Assembly (NCBI GenBank): GCA_021186555.1
Contig: JAJKFL010000010.1
Span: forward strand, 7,731,085 to 7,795,084
Direction of reading: 5' to 3'
Length of the DNA: 64,000 nt
From: Reticulitermes speratus
Taxonomy: Eukaryota; Arthropoda; Insecta; Blattodea; Rhinotermitidae
Shown: piece by piece, positions 34,137 to 46,640 of the stretch
How positions within the stretch are numbered: position 1 is the first letter of the stretch
Layout: every line of letters begins with the position of its first letter
Translations under genes and position numbers: made by a program
Notes under the pieces: generated by a model
The model's input: only the letters and a program-made list of their open reading frames with translations
The model's database searches: none
Told to the model about the DNA's origin: nothing

Positions 34137-36290
34137 AGTGTACATGACGTACAATTGAAACAGTTTTTGAAAGGAACGTAATAGGCGAGAAACACGCTAT
34201 CATAATTGGACACTAGGAGAGCTGGTTGGAGATATATCATGTTGAACACTGATAAGCCACATGAAGTGATGAGAAATTAGAGGTGAAATGCTCGTCGAAT
34301 TTTGTGAAAAGAATGTGCTTGTTATCACCACGACATGGTTTAAGAAGCCCAAAAGAAGCTTGTACACCCGGAAAGTACCATGAGATCGAAATCCGATACA
34401 GCTTGGACCTATATACTAGCGTACTGGAAACTGAAAGAGGAAGCATTAAATCGCATCTGTGGAGAACTCGCTTTGGAAGTGGCTATGGACCTGTCGTAAG
34501 ACAGACAACAGAATGAATGAAGTGATAAGTTTTCGTATAAAGAAGTGTAAAGACCCATCAAAGTGCGAACGAAAACATGACTTACCTGCACCGTTCCTAG
34601 TACGTGTGTACAAATCTTTATAGTGTGGCATTACACGATTTAATGTTACCAATCTTCTTAGAACTGTAGATAGGATCCAAAACGATTTTGTTTTGAATTC
34701 TTTTTTCACCTTGCATGTGAATTACAACAGTCAAACTACTTCACTATTGGGCAGAATAGCCAATCAGTGTATTACTACATTAGAATTGCTGGAGAGTTTA
34801 CTGTTACAACATGGGAAACATATGTATACGGACACATTGTGGCGCGTTCGTGTAATGTTTATACCTCAGGCTCATAACATTTGAATCGAAGAGAGCGTTT
34901 TTATGGTGATTTAATGTCGCCGGCAATAATAAAACGTACTTAGGAAAAGTGCTGAATATAAACCACATTTGGGGTTTCTCGTCAGATTTTCGTGTAAGTA
35001 CCCAACTAAAATTTCATGGAAATCCGTCCAGTGGAAGCCACGCTGATACATAAGGGTAGATGGCATAACAGCCTGATATGTTACCCCCCGTTGAGAACAC
35101 TTTTATGGCGATTTAATTTCGCCGGCAGCAATAAAATGTACCGCAGTATTAATGTAAAATGCGATATTTTTGCAGGATTTGGATTATCTCAACAGATTTT
35201 CATAAAATTCTCCAATATTATATTTCACGGAAATCAGTCCAGTGGGATCAGAGTTGATACACGCGGACAGACACACGGATGGACATTACAAAGCGAATAG
35301 CCGTATTTCACTATGCGAAAGCACCTAAAAATATACACCCAATACATTTTAGGTGAAGATATTTTTCTCCAAGAAGCAGAACAGAAGAATTTGTAATATA
35401 TTTGAGAGTACAGAAAATTTAATTCAAGTATTTAAAAATGCATGTGTTGCAACTGTGTAAGTTACGCTACTGATACACCTGTCGTGAGCCGTGTGGCTTA
35501 GGTGGTGTAAAGAGCTAAACTCACACCTCCTGCTGGTAACTTACGGAAGTATGCAGCATAACGGCAACTCAGCCTCCTGCCATACCATACCTTCTCCTCC
35601 AACACCCCCTCTCATACTTGTACTAAAAAATAGCAAACTTCGAAATTATTACAAACCAACTGAATACACGCATTAGGCAATAAACATACATTATTATTTT
35701 ACATTACATTTTCTCTGACATATTTCTCCTCATATCAAAATACAACGTAAAATAACAAAGTATATTTATTGCCTAATACATACATCTAGTTGGTTTGTAA
35801 TAGATAGTGATACAATGCACCTAAAATGCAAAATATTAAAACTAAAAGTTGTTGTCTTCTGGTTTATGGGACCATGTAATCTGATTGGTGAGTACCGAGG
35901 TTTCAGTCAGTGCATGGTGCCTCCACCCATTATCTATATGTTTCTTAAATAGAAATATTAAGCAAACACCCATCTTTCTTACCTGTTGAATTCATTTCAG
36001 TGGTGACATCATTCAACAATTGATCAATTGCTTCTCAGTACTCTTACTTACATTAGTGATACAGCATCAGTAAGTAGTAAAACAAGATCAGCCTTTGTTC
36101 ATCTACAAGGCAGTTGATTGTTGTACAGCCTAAATTATACAATCTGATGAGTGCACCATGCATCCAAAGAACATTATGAAAATGACTAGTTTGTACACTA
36201 CTTGTCCTCACAAAAAGCAGCAACAGCAGCAGCGATGACAACACCAACAACAAACCTCGTCATTTCAGGCTTCCACTGCAGCATAAATAA

Positions 36291-36502
36291 GATCTGCGCT
36301 CTTTTGGATTTTAAGCACCACAGAATGTCATACCAACAGTTCAGGACAACCCATCGATCCCATCTTCAAGGGTCAAGCAGTCCAATGTCAGGATTCTTCT
36401 TGGACTGCTTGACCCTTGAAGATAGGACTGATGGGCTGTCCCGAAACATCGTTACGAAACTAACCATTCTAAACTGCGTACAATCCCAAAAGAGCGCAGA
36501 TC
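36291..36502. mobile_element. Foldback element of the hammerhead-like family (unit copy 2)
   Basis: Outer arms GATCTGCGCTCTTTTGGATT (36291-36310) and 36483-36502 pair. Inner arms 36362-36384/36401-36423 are 23-bp exact inverted copies with a 16-bp loop. The right half reads TTGAAGA-T-hairpin-GTCCC-GAAAC, homologous to 5390-5421. Confidence 0.65.
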
Positions 36503-37973
36503 TCAATAACAACCCTCAAGTAGCTACAGTCAGATGTTAATATGATATTTATTATAACGATAATGGTTGTGCCAAGGAAGTGCTTGTATTTTTTCTCTTC
36601 TTGTTTCATTTGAGAAACATAAGAGAGACGGTAACATTCAGGTGTTTGAAAGCAAGGTGGCATTAAATACTGTGGTGGTGAAGTACATAATGTAGCAGCC
36701 TACTGCAACTCAGTTTTCCTAACAATGTTAAACTGTTCTGTGGTCAAGTTGTGCGTGCTGTCATAGACGGGGATGCCTCGCAGCACTTGCGCACGTTTAA
36801 TTGCTTACTAAAGCAGACATTAATTTACTATGAGCTATGAAAGGGCTATTCGTATTTTTGAGCTATCAAACAGTCAATCATATTTTTCTTGTAGCTACAG
36901 TATTTACGTGCGTTCCGACACCAACACGAGCCGAGATAGCCCAGATTAGGCAACGCGCTGCACGATCCGAGATTCCATACCCGGCAAGGGCAAGGAATTC
37001 TTTCTATTCTCCAAAACGAACAGACCGACTCCTGGTTCAATCCAACTTTTTATGCAATAGGTACTAGAGGTCCTTTACCTGGATGCAAAGCGGCTGGGGC
37101 GTGAATTTGCCCACAGACCTTCATCTAGTGCCGAGGTTAAGAATAAGTATTCCTTACCTCTATTATCCCTAATGCCTCTATAGTGTGCACAGTGGCAATA
37201 TTACTTTACTTTTACTCTAGAATCACACACAAGAAACACAGTGTAAGTATTGTTGCTATGAGTTTGATGGCCTGTTGTCACACAACGACGGAAGCCAACG
37301 ATGATGATGATGATGGTAAGCTCTAATGTTGATGCTATCTTTATTTGCTGTCTCTTTTATTTTATTTAGTAAGAAAACTGAACAGTGAATGGGTCATAAC
37401 GAAAAGATTATGACTACGAACCAGTCCCAACAGACCCGCCAACCGACGATCAACATATCAAGATCACAGGTCGGAGACTATGACCACAGATTAATACCTA
37501 TGACCACGCATTACTATGAGTGGTCCATGACTAACTTCACAGTAGCATTTATCCGTGCTCAAGAGTTGCCACGGATGATTTTTACTATCGATTACCAACT
37601 GACCTATCGATAAGCACTCGTCGTCGATCACTAACGGCCACTGGATAAGAGCATTCTTCTTGCACGTCGGGTATTAGCGCATGTTATATGCTAAACATCC
37701 TCAATTTGTTTCATTGCATTCACCTTGTTACCTGCAGAAAATACAATGATTTCAATATCTGAACAAAGACACAGCATATTGTCAAAAACAACTCTGCAAA
37801 GTAACATTTTAATGTTAGCTTTCGCAGGTTGAACGTGAGGCTCATTCAACTAGAATGGGTGGTTAAGGCTTTTGCGGTTGTCAAAAGACAAATTACTCCT
37901 TTTAGATTTTTCGGGAAAGGGAATTCTTGGCGTTGTACGCTGGTTTTCCCACACAATTGTCATCAATACGTAG

Positions 37974-38558
37974 TGTCCACAAAGTCCTTCCGGGGTTTTG
38001 AAAAATTGTGGTCATTCAACCATTCTTTTTTCAACATCACACGCATTAACACTTACCTGGACATGCTGGTACTGTACGTAATACCACAATTTCGGCATTT
38101 ACAGCCACACATCATTCTGCAACAAGATGGTGCTCCACCTCATTGGGGTATGCAGGTACGCCCGTACCTAGACAGGACATTTCCAGGAAGATGGATCGGC
38201 AGAGACGGTCCAATGCCTTGGCCTCCACGTTCACCAGACACACCACTGGATTTTTTCCTGTGGGGGTTATGTCAAGAGCAATGTGTTCCGAACACCAGTT
38301 AACGGACTTCATGACCTGAAGACCCGTATCAGGAATGCGATCTCGGCTATTCCAGCGGACATGCTCCACAGAACATGGCAAGACCTCGAATATCGTCTGG
38401 ACGTTCTCCGTGCTACCAAGGGAGGCCACATCGAGGTCTACTGAGGTCAGTAAGAAACTTCCACAGTTTCACTGTGATCTGCCGCAAACCGCATGTGGCT
38501 AGCTCAATTTGTTTGCGCGCCACAATTTTTCAAAACCCCGAAGGGACTTTGTGGACAC
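37974..38558 (+). mobile_element. Deleted IS630/mariner-type transposon, tandem copy 3
   Basis: The inverted ends are longest here: GTGTCCACAAAGTCC at 37974 is mirrored by GGACTTTGTGGACAC ending at 38558. The segment before the second catalytic Asp is open (IPQFRHLQPHIILQQDGAPP), but a three-base loss and an extra G near 38241-38265 shift the frame after PLDFFLWG. Confidence 0.85.
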
Positions 38559-40777
38559 AGTGTACATGACGTACAATTGAAACAGTTTTTGAAAGGAACG
38601 TAATAGGCGAGAAACACGCTATCATAATTGGACACTAGGAGAGCTGGTTGGAGATATATCATGTTGAACACTGTTAAGCCACATGAAGTGATGAGAAATT
38701 AGAGGTGAAATGCTCGTCGAATTTTGTGAAAAGAATGTGCTTGTTATCACCACGACATGGTTTAAGAAGCCCAAAAGAAGCTTGTACACCCGGAAAGTAC
38801 CATGAGATCGAAATCCGATACAGCTTGGACCTATATACTAGCGTACTGGAAACTGAAAGAGGAAGCATTAGATCGCACTCTGTGGAGAACTCGCTTTGGA
38901 AGTGGCTATGGACCTGTCGTAAGACAGACAACAGAATGAATGAAGTGATAAGTTTTCGTATAAAGAAGTGTAAAGACCCATCAAAGTGCGAACGAAAACA
39001 TGACTTACCTGCACCGTTCCTAGTACGTGTGTACAAATCTTTATAGTGTGGCATTACACGATTTAATGTTACCAATCTTCTTAGAACTGTAGATAGGATC
39101 CAAAACGATTTTGTTTTGAATTCTTTTTTCACCTTGCATGTGAATTACAACAGTCAAACTACTTCACTATTGGGCAGAATAGCCAATCAGTGTATTACTA
39201 CATTAGAATTGCTGGAGAGTTTACTGTTACATGGGAAACATATGTATACGGACACATTGTGGCGCGTTCGTGTAATGTTTATACCTCAGGCTCATAACAT
39301 TTGAATCGAAGAGAGCGTTTTTATGGCGATTTAATGTCGCCGGCAATAATAAAACGTACTTAGGTAAAGTGCTGAATATAAATCACATTTGGGGATTTTC
39401 GTCAGATTTTCATGCAAGTACCAAACTAAAATTTCACGGAAATCCGTCCAGTGGAAGCCACGCTGATACATAAGGGTAGATGGCATAACAGCCTGATATG
39501 ATTACCCCCCGTTGAGAACACTTTTATGGCGATTTAATTTCGCCGGCAGCAATAAAATGTACCGAGGTATTAATGTAAAATGCCAGATATTTTTGCAGGA
39601 TTTGGATTATCTCAACAGATTTTCATAAAATTCTCCAATATTAAATTTCACGGAAATCAGTTGTTGAGTTGATACACGCGGACAGACACACGGATGGACA
39701 TTACAAAGCGAATAGCCGTATTTCACTATGCGAAAGCACCTAAAAATTGACACCCAATACATTTTAGGTGAATATATTCTTCTCCAAGAACAGAACCGAC
39801 TATGCGAACGCGCCTAAAAATTGATACCCAGTACATTTTAGGTGAAGATATTTTTCTCCAAGAAGCAGAACAGAAGAATTTGTAATATATTTGAGTACAG
39901 AAAATTTAATTCAAGTATTTAAAAATGCATGTGTTGCAACTGTGTAAGTTACGCTACTGATACACCTGTCGTGAGCCCTGTGGCTTAGGTGGTGTAAAGA
40001 GCTAAACTCACACCTCCTGCTGGTAACTTACGGAAGTATGCAGCATAACGGCAACTCAGCCTCCTGCCATACCATACCTTCTCCTCCAACACCCCCTCTC
40101 ATACTTGTACTAAAAAATAGCAAACTTCGAAATTATTACAAACCAACTGAATACACGCATTAGGCAATAAACATACATTATTATTTTACATTACATTTTC
40201 TCTGACATATTTCTCCTCATATCAAAATACAACGTAAAATAACAAAGTATATTTATTGCCTAATACATACATCTAGTTGGTTTGTAATAGATAGTGATAC
40301 AATGCACCTAAAATGCAAAATATTAAAACTAAAAGTTGTTGTCTTCTGGTTTATGGAACCATGTAATCTGATTGGTGAGTACCGAGGTTTCAGTCAGTGC
40401 ATGGTGCCTCCACCCATTATCTATATGTTTCTTAAATAGAAATATTAAGCAAACACCCATCTTTCTTACCTGTTGAATTCATTTCAGTGGTGACATCATT
40501 CAACAATTGATCAATTGCTTCTCAGTACTCTTACTTACATTAGTGATACAGCATCAGTAAGTAGTAAAACAAGATCAGCCTTTGTTCATCTACAAGGCAG
40601 TTGATTGTTGTACAGCCTAAATTATACAATCTGATGAGTGCACCATGCATCCAAAGAACATTATGAAAATGACTAGTTTGTACACTACTTGTCCTCACAA
40701 AAAGCAGCAACAGCAGCAGCGATGACAACACCAACAACAAACCTCGTCATTTCAGGCTTCCACTGCAGCATAAATAA

Positions 40778-40989
40778 GATCTGCGCTCTTTTGGATTTTA
40801 AGCACCACAGAATGTCATACCAACAGTTCAGGACAACCCATCGATCCCATCTTCAAGGGTCAAGCAGTCCAATGTCAGGATTCTTCTTGGACTGCTTGAC
40901 CCTTGAAGATAGGACTGATGGGCTGTCCCGAAACATCGTTACGAAACTAACCATTCTAAACTGCGTACAATCCCAAAAGAGCGCAGATC
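40778..40989. mobile_element. Foldback element of the hammerhead-like family (unit copy 3)
   Basis: Tandem-duplicated twin of 36291-36502 at an offset of exactly 4,487 bp. Confidence 0.65.
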
Positions 40990-41211
40990 TCAATAACAAC
41001 CCTCAAGTAGCTACAGTCAGATGTTAATATGATATTTATTATAATGATAATGGTTGTGCCAAGGAAGTGCTTGTATTTTTTCTCTTCTTGTTTCATTTGA
41101 GAAACATAAGAGAGATGGTAACATTCAGGTGTTTGAAAGCAAGGTGGCATTAAATACTGTGGTGGTGAAGTACATAATGTAGCAGCCTACTGCAACTCAG
41201 TTTTCCTAACA

Positions 41212-41897
41212 AGAAACAAACACACTGGTAATTAATATTTGTAGGTTCTTTATTTCAGGCTTTCACAGTGGTGAAGATTCATAATGTGGTCTGGGAGATG
41301 GCTATCAAAATTTTGGAGGAACATACTGTCTCTGACTTCAGCACAATATTCTGAAGACAGAGATATAGTAAAATTTCACGCATTTGCCAGTTGTTTAGCA
41401 GAACGTTTGCTCTAATGGCACATGTTTCTGTACAGTCAATTGTGATTTGCACCTCTCTGTTTTCACAATAATTTAAATTTTCTGAGCACTAGTCAACACA
41501 TTTATTTTTCTTTTCTTTTCCATTAGACAGTGTTACATATTTAGAGGCCATGGTTCAAACGTGCACAGGTTATTAATTGATACAAACAGAAAATCTGCAA
41601 GTGAAGTGCCATAGGAAACTCCAGAAGATGCTGGATTGTTCTGGAGTCTTCCATGTGGCACTGCACTCTCCAGCCATGCTTTGTTTTCAGTTTGCAGCAA
41701 CTGCGGTGTGTTAACTCAGCAATATTACTTAGTAACCTCTGTGCCTTGAACCATAGCATCTGAAAATGCAGCACTGTGCAGTGAGAAGAAATTAAATGTA
41801 TTAACTATTGCTCAGAAGAATTGAAACTACTGGGAAAACAGAGATACATGTAAATTGTAATGTGTTGATGCACGAATATAGGTTCATCAACCAAGTA
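41212..41897. other. No gene recognised
   Basis: Unique AT-rich sequence to the right of the tandem array; no motif noted. Confidence 0.4.
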
Positions 41898-42283
41898 TGA
41901 GGGTTATCCAGAAAGTAAAGATACAACACGGGTGGGAGGGGAAAGGAAATCACTGCAGACCATCCCGCTCACAGCCCAGACCTCGCTCCCAGCGATTTCC
42001 ATTTGTTTTTGCATTCAAAGAAACATCTGGCCGGCCAGAAGTTTCATGAAGACGAAGAGGTGAAAAACGAAGTCACTACGTGGTTGCGTGCACAGGCGGC
42101 GGAGTTCTATGACATCGGAATACAAAAACTCGTACCAGGCTAGACAAATGCCTTGACAAAGTTGGTGATTATGTTGAAAAATAGCTAAAGGTATGTGTTA
42201 AGAGTTTTTTCACTCGATTTTGTTAATAAATATTTGTAAAAAATTTTATTGCTTTTGTATCTTTACTTTCTGGATAACCCTTG
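41898..42283 (+). mobile_element. Internally deleted mariner-like element
   Basis: Inverted ends AGGGTTATCCAGAAAGTAAA (left) and the complementary text before CCCTTG (right) are flanked by TA. Only 386 bp remain, including the last 60 codons of a transposase, so most of the gene was lost by internal deletion. Confidence 0.88.
41961..42143 (+). pseudogene. Mariner transposase C-terminal remnant
   Basis: The frame reads HSPDLAPSDFHLF (third catalytic Asp region of DD34D mariners), KHLAGQKFHEDEEVKNEV and IQKLVPG before the stop. The first two catalytic Asp residues are absent. Confidence 0.88.
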
Positions 42284-42289
42284 TATGAA

Positions 42290-43640
42290 CTGAAGGTTCA
42301 AAACATGAATTGTCGAGTTCTGTGGCTTGTTCCATGGGTAGCATTAAAGCTACACGCGAACATAAAGACCTTCAAAAGCTGAAACTACAGCAACTTGATA
42401 AGGTGTTACATGACTGGTTTGTGATGAAACACATTGAAGCGAGCTGTGATATTGGAGTACATTTTGGTTAGCGAAGGAAAGGACTTCTAGGAACAAATAG
42501 GACTAACAGGCAAGTGTGCTTCTGCTGATAGTTGCTTTATATTTTGTTGTGGGATTCGAAAGTAGGATGTTTCTGGAGAGAGGAAATATGCTGATCAGGA
42601 TGCTGCTAGTAAACATTGTGAAAAATCTGAACATTTGGTTAAGGACATTGAGAACTTTGTTCCAAGTGTGGGGCTGCTGAAAGCGTAAGCAAAGGGTTGC
42701 ATAAAAGATAGCAAACAGTTGAGGTGCAAGGGTCACTGTGGTGCCCACCCTAATGTACTCTACTAAGGACAATGATCTCACTGCTGACCAGATTCTACCA
42801 ACCTCAGTGTTGGCTGATGAAGGTGAGACTTCAGCACATGGCTTTAAGCAAAATAAAGATCAATGAACTATTCTTACACGTGCAAATACTGATGGCATAC
42901 ACACATTTACGTCTTAGTTGTTGGAGAAATATAATCAACTGACAGCATTCAAAGGTATTTCTCATTTACCTGTTCATTATAAGCCTTGGACATGCTGTTG
43001 GATAAAGAAATTTATCTTGGTTATGAGGCAAGCCCACAACTTGAAGTGCATTCTCCTGTTAGACAATCACAGAGCACACCCACCTGAATCCCAATTGGTA
43101 GCTAAGTGGAAAGATTAATGCTTGTTATTTACCACCAAATGTAATGTGCCTCATCCAACCTATGGAGCAAGTATCCATTACACAGCTGACTGTGAAAGCT
43201 TCCATTCAGGTATTTCAAAGCAACTTGAGTATCAATGATTCCTTTTTGTTTTTAGCTGCACTTGCTTGGAATGCAGTCAAATCTGTAACCCTTAGAATAG
43301 GATGGAGAAAATTGTGCCCAAGTGTTATGCTTAGAAATAGATCTTCAGATGACGAGGACTTGAAAGAATTAAATATAAGGCCTAGGCAGACTGTGAAGTG
43401 GAGTCTTGAGACTATGACAGCAGAACCTACAGATGATCCAATCACTAAGCTTCAGGAGAACGAAATTGAAGAATGGATACAGACTGACAAAGAAGTTGAG
43501 GTAACAGAACTGTTACAGATAAACAACAGACAGTTTAATAAATCCAGAAAAGTCGAAAGCTGTTGAAATTCTGAGAAGATGATGTGAATGTGGAACACGA
43601 GAAAATTTCTTAGAATACTGCTCAACAATCTATTCACACC
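42290..43640 (+). pseudogene. Tigger/jerky-type (pogo superfamily) transposase, decayed
   Basis: Segments in order on the plus strand: LQKLKLQQLDKVLHDWFV (CENP-B/Tc5-type helix-turn-helix, near 42365), the DDE core with LLLDNHRAHPPE (43055-43090), MCLIQPMEQ (43144) and ALAWNAVKSVTL with GWRKLCPSVM. The usual PMDQ is PMEQ here, and stops and frameshifts (for example at 43118) break it. Domestication is unlikely given these breaks. Confidence 0.82.
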
Positions 43641-43704
43641 TTAATAAAATTTTGGAGCAAACCCCACGTTTTAGTGCACAGGAACTCACATATGCTGCAG
43701 TGTG

Positions 43705-43935
43705 TGTTGATTCAGTAAGGTATTATCAAAAATGTACTTTGGTCTTCATGTAAAGTGCCCGTGCCTGATATTTTTATCCACTTTTAACCAAAGTTAAATT
43801 TTCCCCAACGGATTTAAAGTCTCCAACATAAACTTCCACGAAACCCATCCAGCGGGAGCAGAGTTGTTCCATTCGGGCAAGCAGGCAGACAGATAGGACG
43901 AAGCTAGTAAGTGCTTCTTGCAACTTTGTGAACAT
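43705..43935. repeat. Dispersed repeat R1, partial copy c
   Basis: Shares TTGGTCTTCATGTAAAGT, CCAGCGGGAGCAGAGTTGTT and a CAGGCAGACAGA tract with the 3' half of R1 at 8.7 and 13.3 kb; more diverged. Confidence 0.65.
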
Positions 43936-44289
43936 GCACAGAAGTTAATGAAGACTAAACACTCCAGCATTTGTTCTGGAAATCAAACCCTACGTGTCCA
44001 TTTCTTGGTCACTCACTTTACTGTGCTGTGTAACTCTGCATGTGCAGAACAAACATTACACAAACTCTGCAGGCTGGCTTATCCAAGGTTCCATACCAAA
44101 TGAAAAAGTTCTTACAAACATGTGACTGTAAAGGGTTCATTATTGGGATGACTGATGTTGGCTACATCATATACAGTGTTGCCTGCATAAGAAAGGTTCG
44201 AACGTACTAGTGAAGAAGAATTTCTTAGAAAGACATGTAAAAACGGGGACCATTTTTTGGATCCATTTTTGCATTTTGATCTCAAGCAA

Positions 44290-44650
44290 TTACTTCACAA
44301 TATTTCAATTTTAAAGATCACACACGGATATTATCAGGGCAACTTAAAAATACATGGTTGCTTTCGTGCTGAGGAAAAATTCATAAGACACAAGCCATAC
44401 TGGGCCACCTAATAATGCGAGTTTTAAAATCCTCAATCCTTTTTAAGTCACAGCACACCATCACCTACAGCAACAAAAGTTCAGACTTAAAAATCATACA
44501 TGTCTATTACCAGGGCACCCTCAAAATACAAGGTCGCTTTAGTGCTGACGAAAAATTCATAAAACACAAGTCATATTGGATCACCTAGAAAATACTAGTT
44601 CAAAATCTTCAATCCCCATTGTCAGAGCACACTATTATCTACTGCAACAA
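44290..44650. repeat. Degenerate two-copy tandem repeat, period 176 bp
   Basis: TTATCAGGGC (44331) recurs as TTACCAGGGC (44507); AAAAATTCATAA and ACACAAGYCATA words also repeat at the same offset. Confidence 0.75.
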
Positions 44651-45604
44651 AATATTCTATACTACACTTGAATTTCAGACCTTTCTGCTATATCTCTACG
44701 ATATGCTTCAGCCAGTGAAAAAGGAATAAGAAAAACTGTGGAACCAGCAATGAACAATTGATAGGCTGTGCACAAGCGATGACATGGTCCTCGACCATTA
44801 ACTACGGTACATTTCAATCACCAAGAAATGAATAATCATTTTACACACGCAAAATGGGAAATTTTTTTATAAACAGCTGAACAAATGAATGCCTAAGGTA
44901 GAAACAGTTTTTTATATTAGAGCTACATATGTGGTAAAATTTAACATTATCCTCATGCAAGTTCGGGCAGGACTTAAAAATCCCACTTTTTACAAAGGGA
45001 TGCTTTGTATCCAGCAAAAATTGTACTCCCCCACACCAAATGCCCCTTGAAAAACTGAGTGTGCATGTGAGTAAATGGCAACATTTTTCATTTAAGTCTC
45101 TACAAGAGTACTTACACATATGAACATGAGCAAACGTACAGAGCTGCCCTTCAAACAAACAGCACCCAAGGTGGCGTGGGGACAACCAGAACTTCCTTGT
45201 CTAAGAGTAAAGGTGTGTGTGTGTGTGCGTGCGCGCAACGGGCACATGCGTGAACATGTGCATATTATTTAGATGCATTAATTTATGCAAGTTGGGTATG
45301 ATGTGTACTTTAAGAGGGAAATAAAGCAGTAACCAGATGACTACCTAGTTGTAGGGCTGGGAATAAAAAGGCAAGCTGGTAAAAGGGAGAAGCACTGCAT
45401 ATGCACCACCAAGCATTTTCCATTCATTTCAAAACCATACATAGCGACAAATGACGAATGTACTTCCAACAGAACATTTTTGAAAGAGGTATAATAGCGC
45501 CAACTGTGCCAACTGCAGCTATCAACAGAGCACAGGAGCACAGCTAGCAAGTTATCTGGTCAGCTTTTCACACTTACAATTGGACTACCTCCAAACAGCA
45601 GCAA
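44651..45604. other. Downstream of NOC3L; no gene recognised
   Basis: Includes a short GTGTGTGTGTGTGCGTGCG tract at about 45213. Presumably holds the NOC3L 3' UTR near 45604, but no polyadenylation signal could be fixed. Confidence 0.4.
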
Positions 45605-45818
45605 TCAAGACTCTGTACTGACTTCAAATAAGCTGAAATCTACTGTCCCTTCCACTTGCCTCTCTGACACTTCTTGCACATAGCTGGAGAGATCTTCATT
45701 CCTGAAGTTGAAATGAACTGGATGCTTGACTTTGGATACAACTTTTTTGGGAATGGGTACTGGTGGTCGAAATGTCACTTGTGATGGATTAAATTCATTG
45801 TACAGTTCCTCTGCTGAC
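45605..45818 (-). CDS. NOC3L: NOC3L terminal exon
   Basis: Acceptor CTTTAG before 45818; the first base completes a Leu codon from the previous exon. Encodes [19 protein letters not shown] and the C-terminal tail, ending in TGA. Confidence 0.95.
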
Positions 45819-46603
45819 CTAAAGGACACAAAGAATAAAAAATTATGTTTTAAATAAACAGATTACAAAAGGCAAGTGTAACAGCTTAGAACTTATATGA
45901 CCAAGGTAAAGACTTAATCTGCCTCATAAATATACAACAAATCTAAGTTAAAATTAACTGTACAATCTTTATTTGCTATACAGTTCAACCTGCTGAATAC
46001 CATAATTCATACTTATTCAAATACCATGCAATACTCCCAAAAATTTTCCTTTGTGAACTGGGATGCATGTCATCACTGAGGATTTACTTTCTGGCACCTT
46101 CAACCATTCGGCTGTGGGGTACACCCACCATGTCAATAAAAGTGTCAACAGAGATATAATGACAACAGTGAATATAATATCACCTACAATTTGGTGAGTT
46201 CAGGTTGTAGGCAGCCATTCCCTGTTGCCGGGATACCGAGCAGGACATTATGGGCAAACTTGCGAACAGTTGGATGATAATGGCGCTGTAATGCGATCAG
46301 TTCCCAGAGGGCAGTGTTGCTAGCATTGCAATATTCAGGGTCCTCCAACTCTGGGAAGTACATCCCTTGTCCAACAGACGAGTCTGGATCCAGCAGTATG
46401 TCCACGGACCTGTGCACCTACACAACATAAAACAAAATGCATTTTGTGAGATCTTAGGTTCTAAGAGTGCTGTCTGTGAAGACTACTGTTCTATGGAATA
46501 ACACTATGTACTGACCTAGTAGTACTAGTAGTAGTAGTAGTAGTAGTAGTAGTAATAGTCTTCTCATTAATGTGCCAGTTTAACAGCACTATGTTCAATT
46601 ATA

Positions 46604-46640
<37 letters not shown>

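Larger units (their letters stand above)
32472..36724. repeat. Tandem unit, copy 2 (5'-deleted)
   Basis: Starts inside the unit at TACAGTATTTACG, corresponding to about 36897 in copy 3, after four filler bases CATT (32468-32471). Otherwise it carries the whole unit, including the 3' 1.4 kb with a foldback element. It differs from copies 1 and 3 at scattered positions, for example in the LINE-tail segment near 34450. Confidence 0.9.
36725..41211. repeat. Tandem unit, copy 3 (full length, 4,487 bp)
   Basis: Runs from ATGTTAAACTG to TTTTCCTAACA; the same last bases directly precede its start at 36724, which shows head-to-tail tandem duplication. Contains every component listed for copies 1 and 2, with a local duplication of about 80 bp near 39730-39880 that copy 2 lacks. 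Confidence 0.92.

Noticed and set aside
31513-39132. 152-codon minus-strand frame identical in two tandem copies
   Set aside because: It lies antisense to a LINE tail; identity reflects recent duplication, not selection.
43144-43566. Domesticated jerky-like gene
   Set aside because: The catalytic core is broken by stops and frameshifts and no splice structure restores it.
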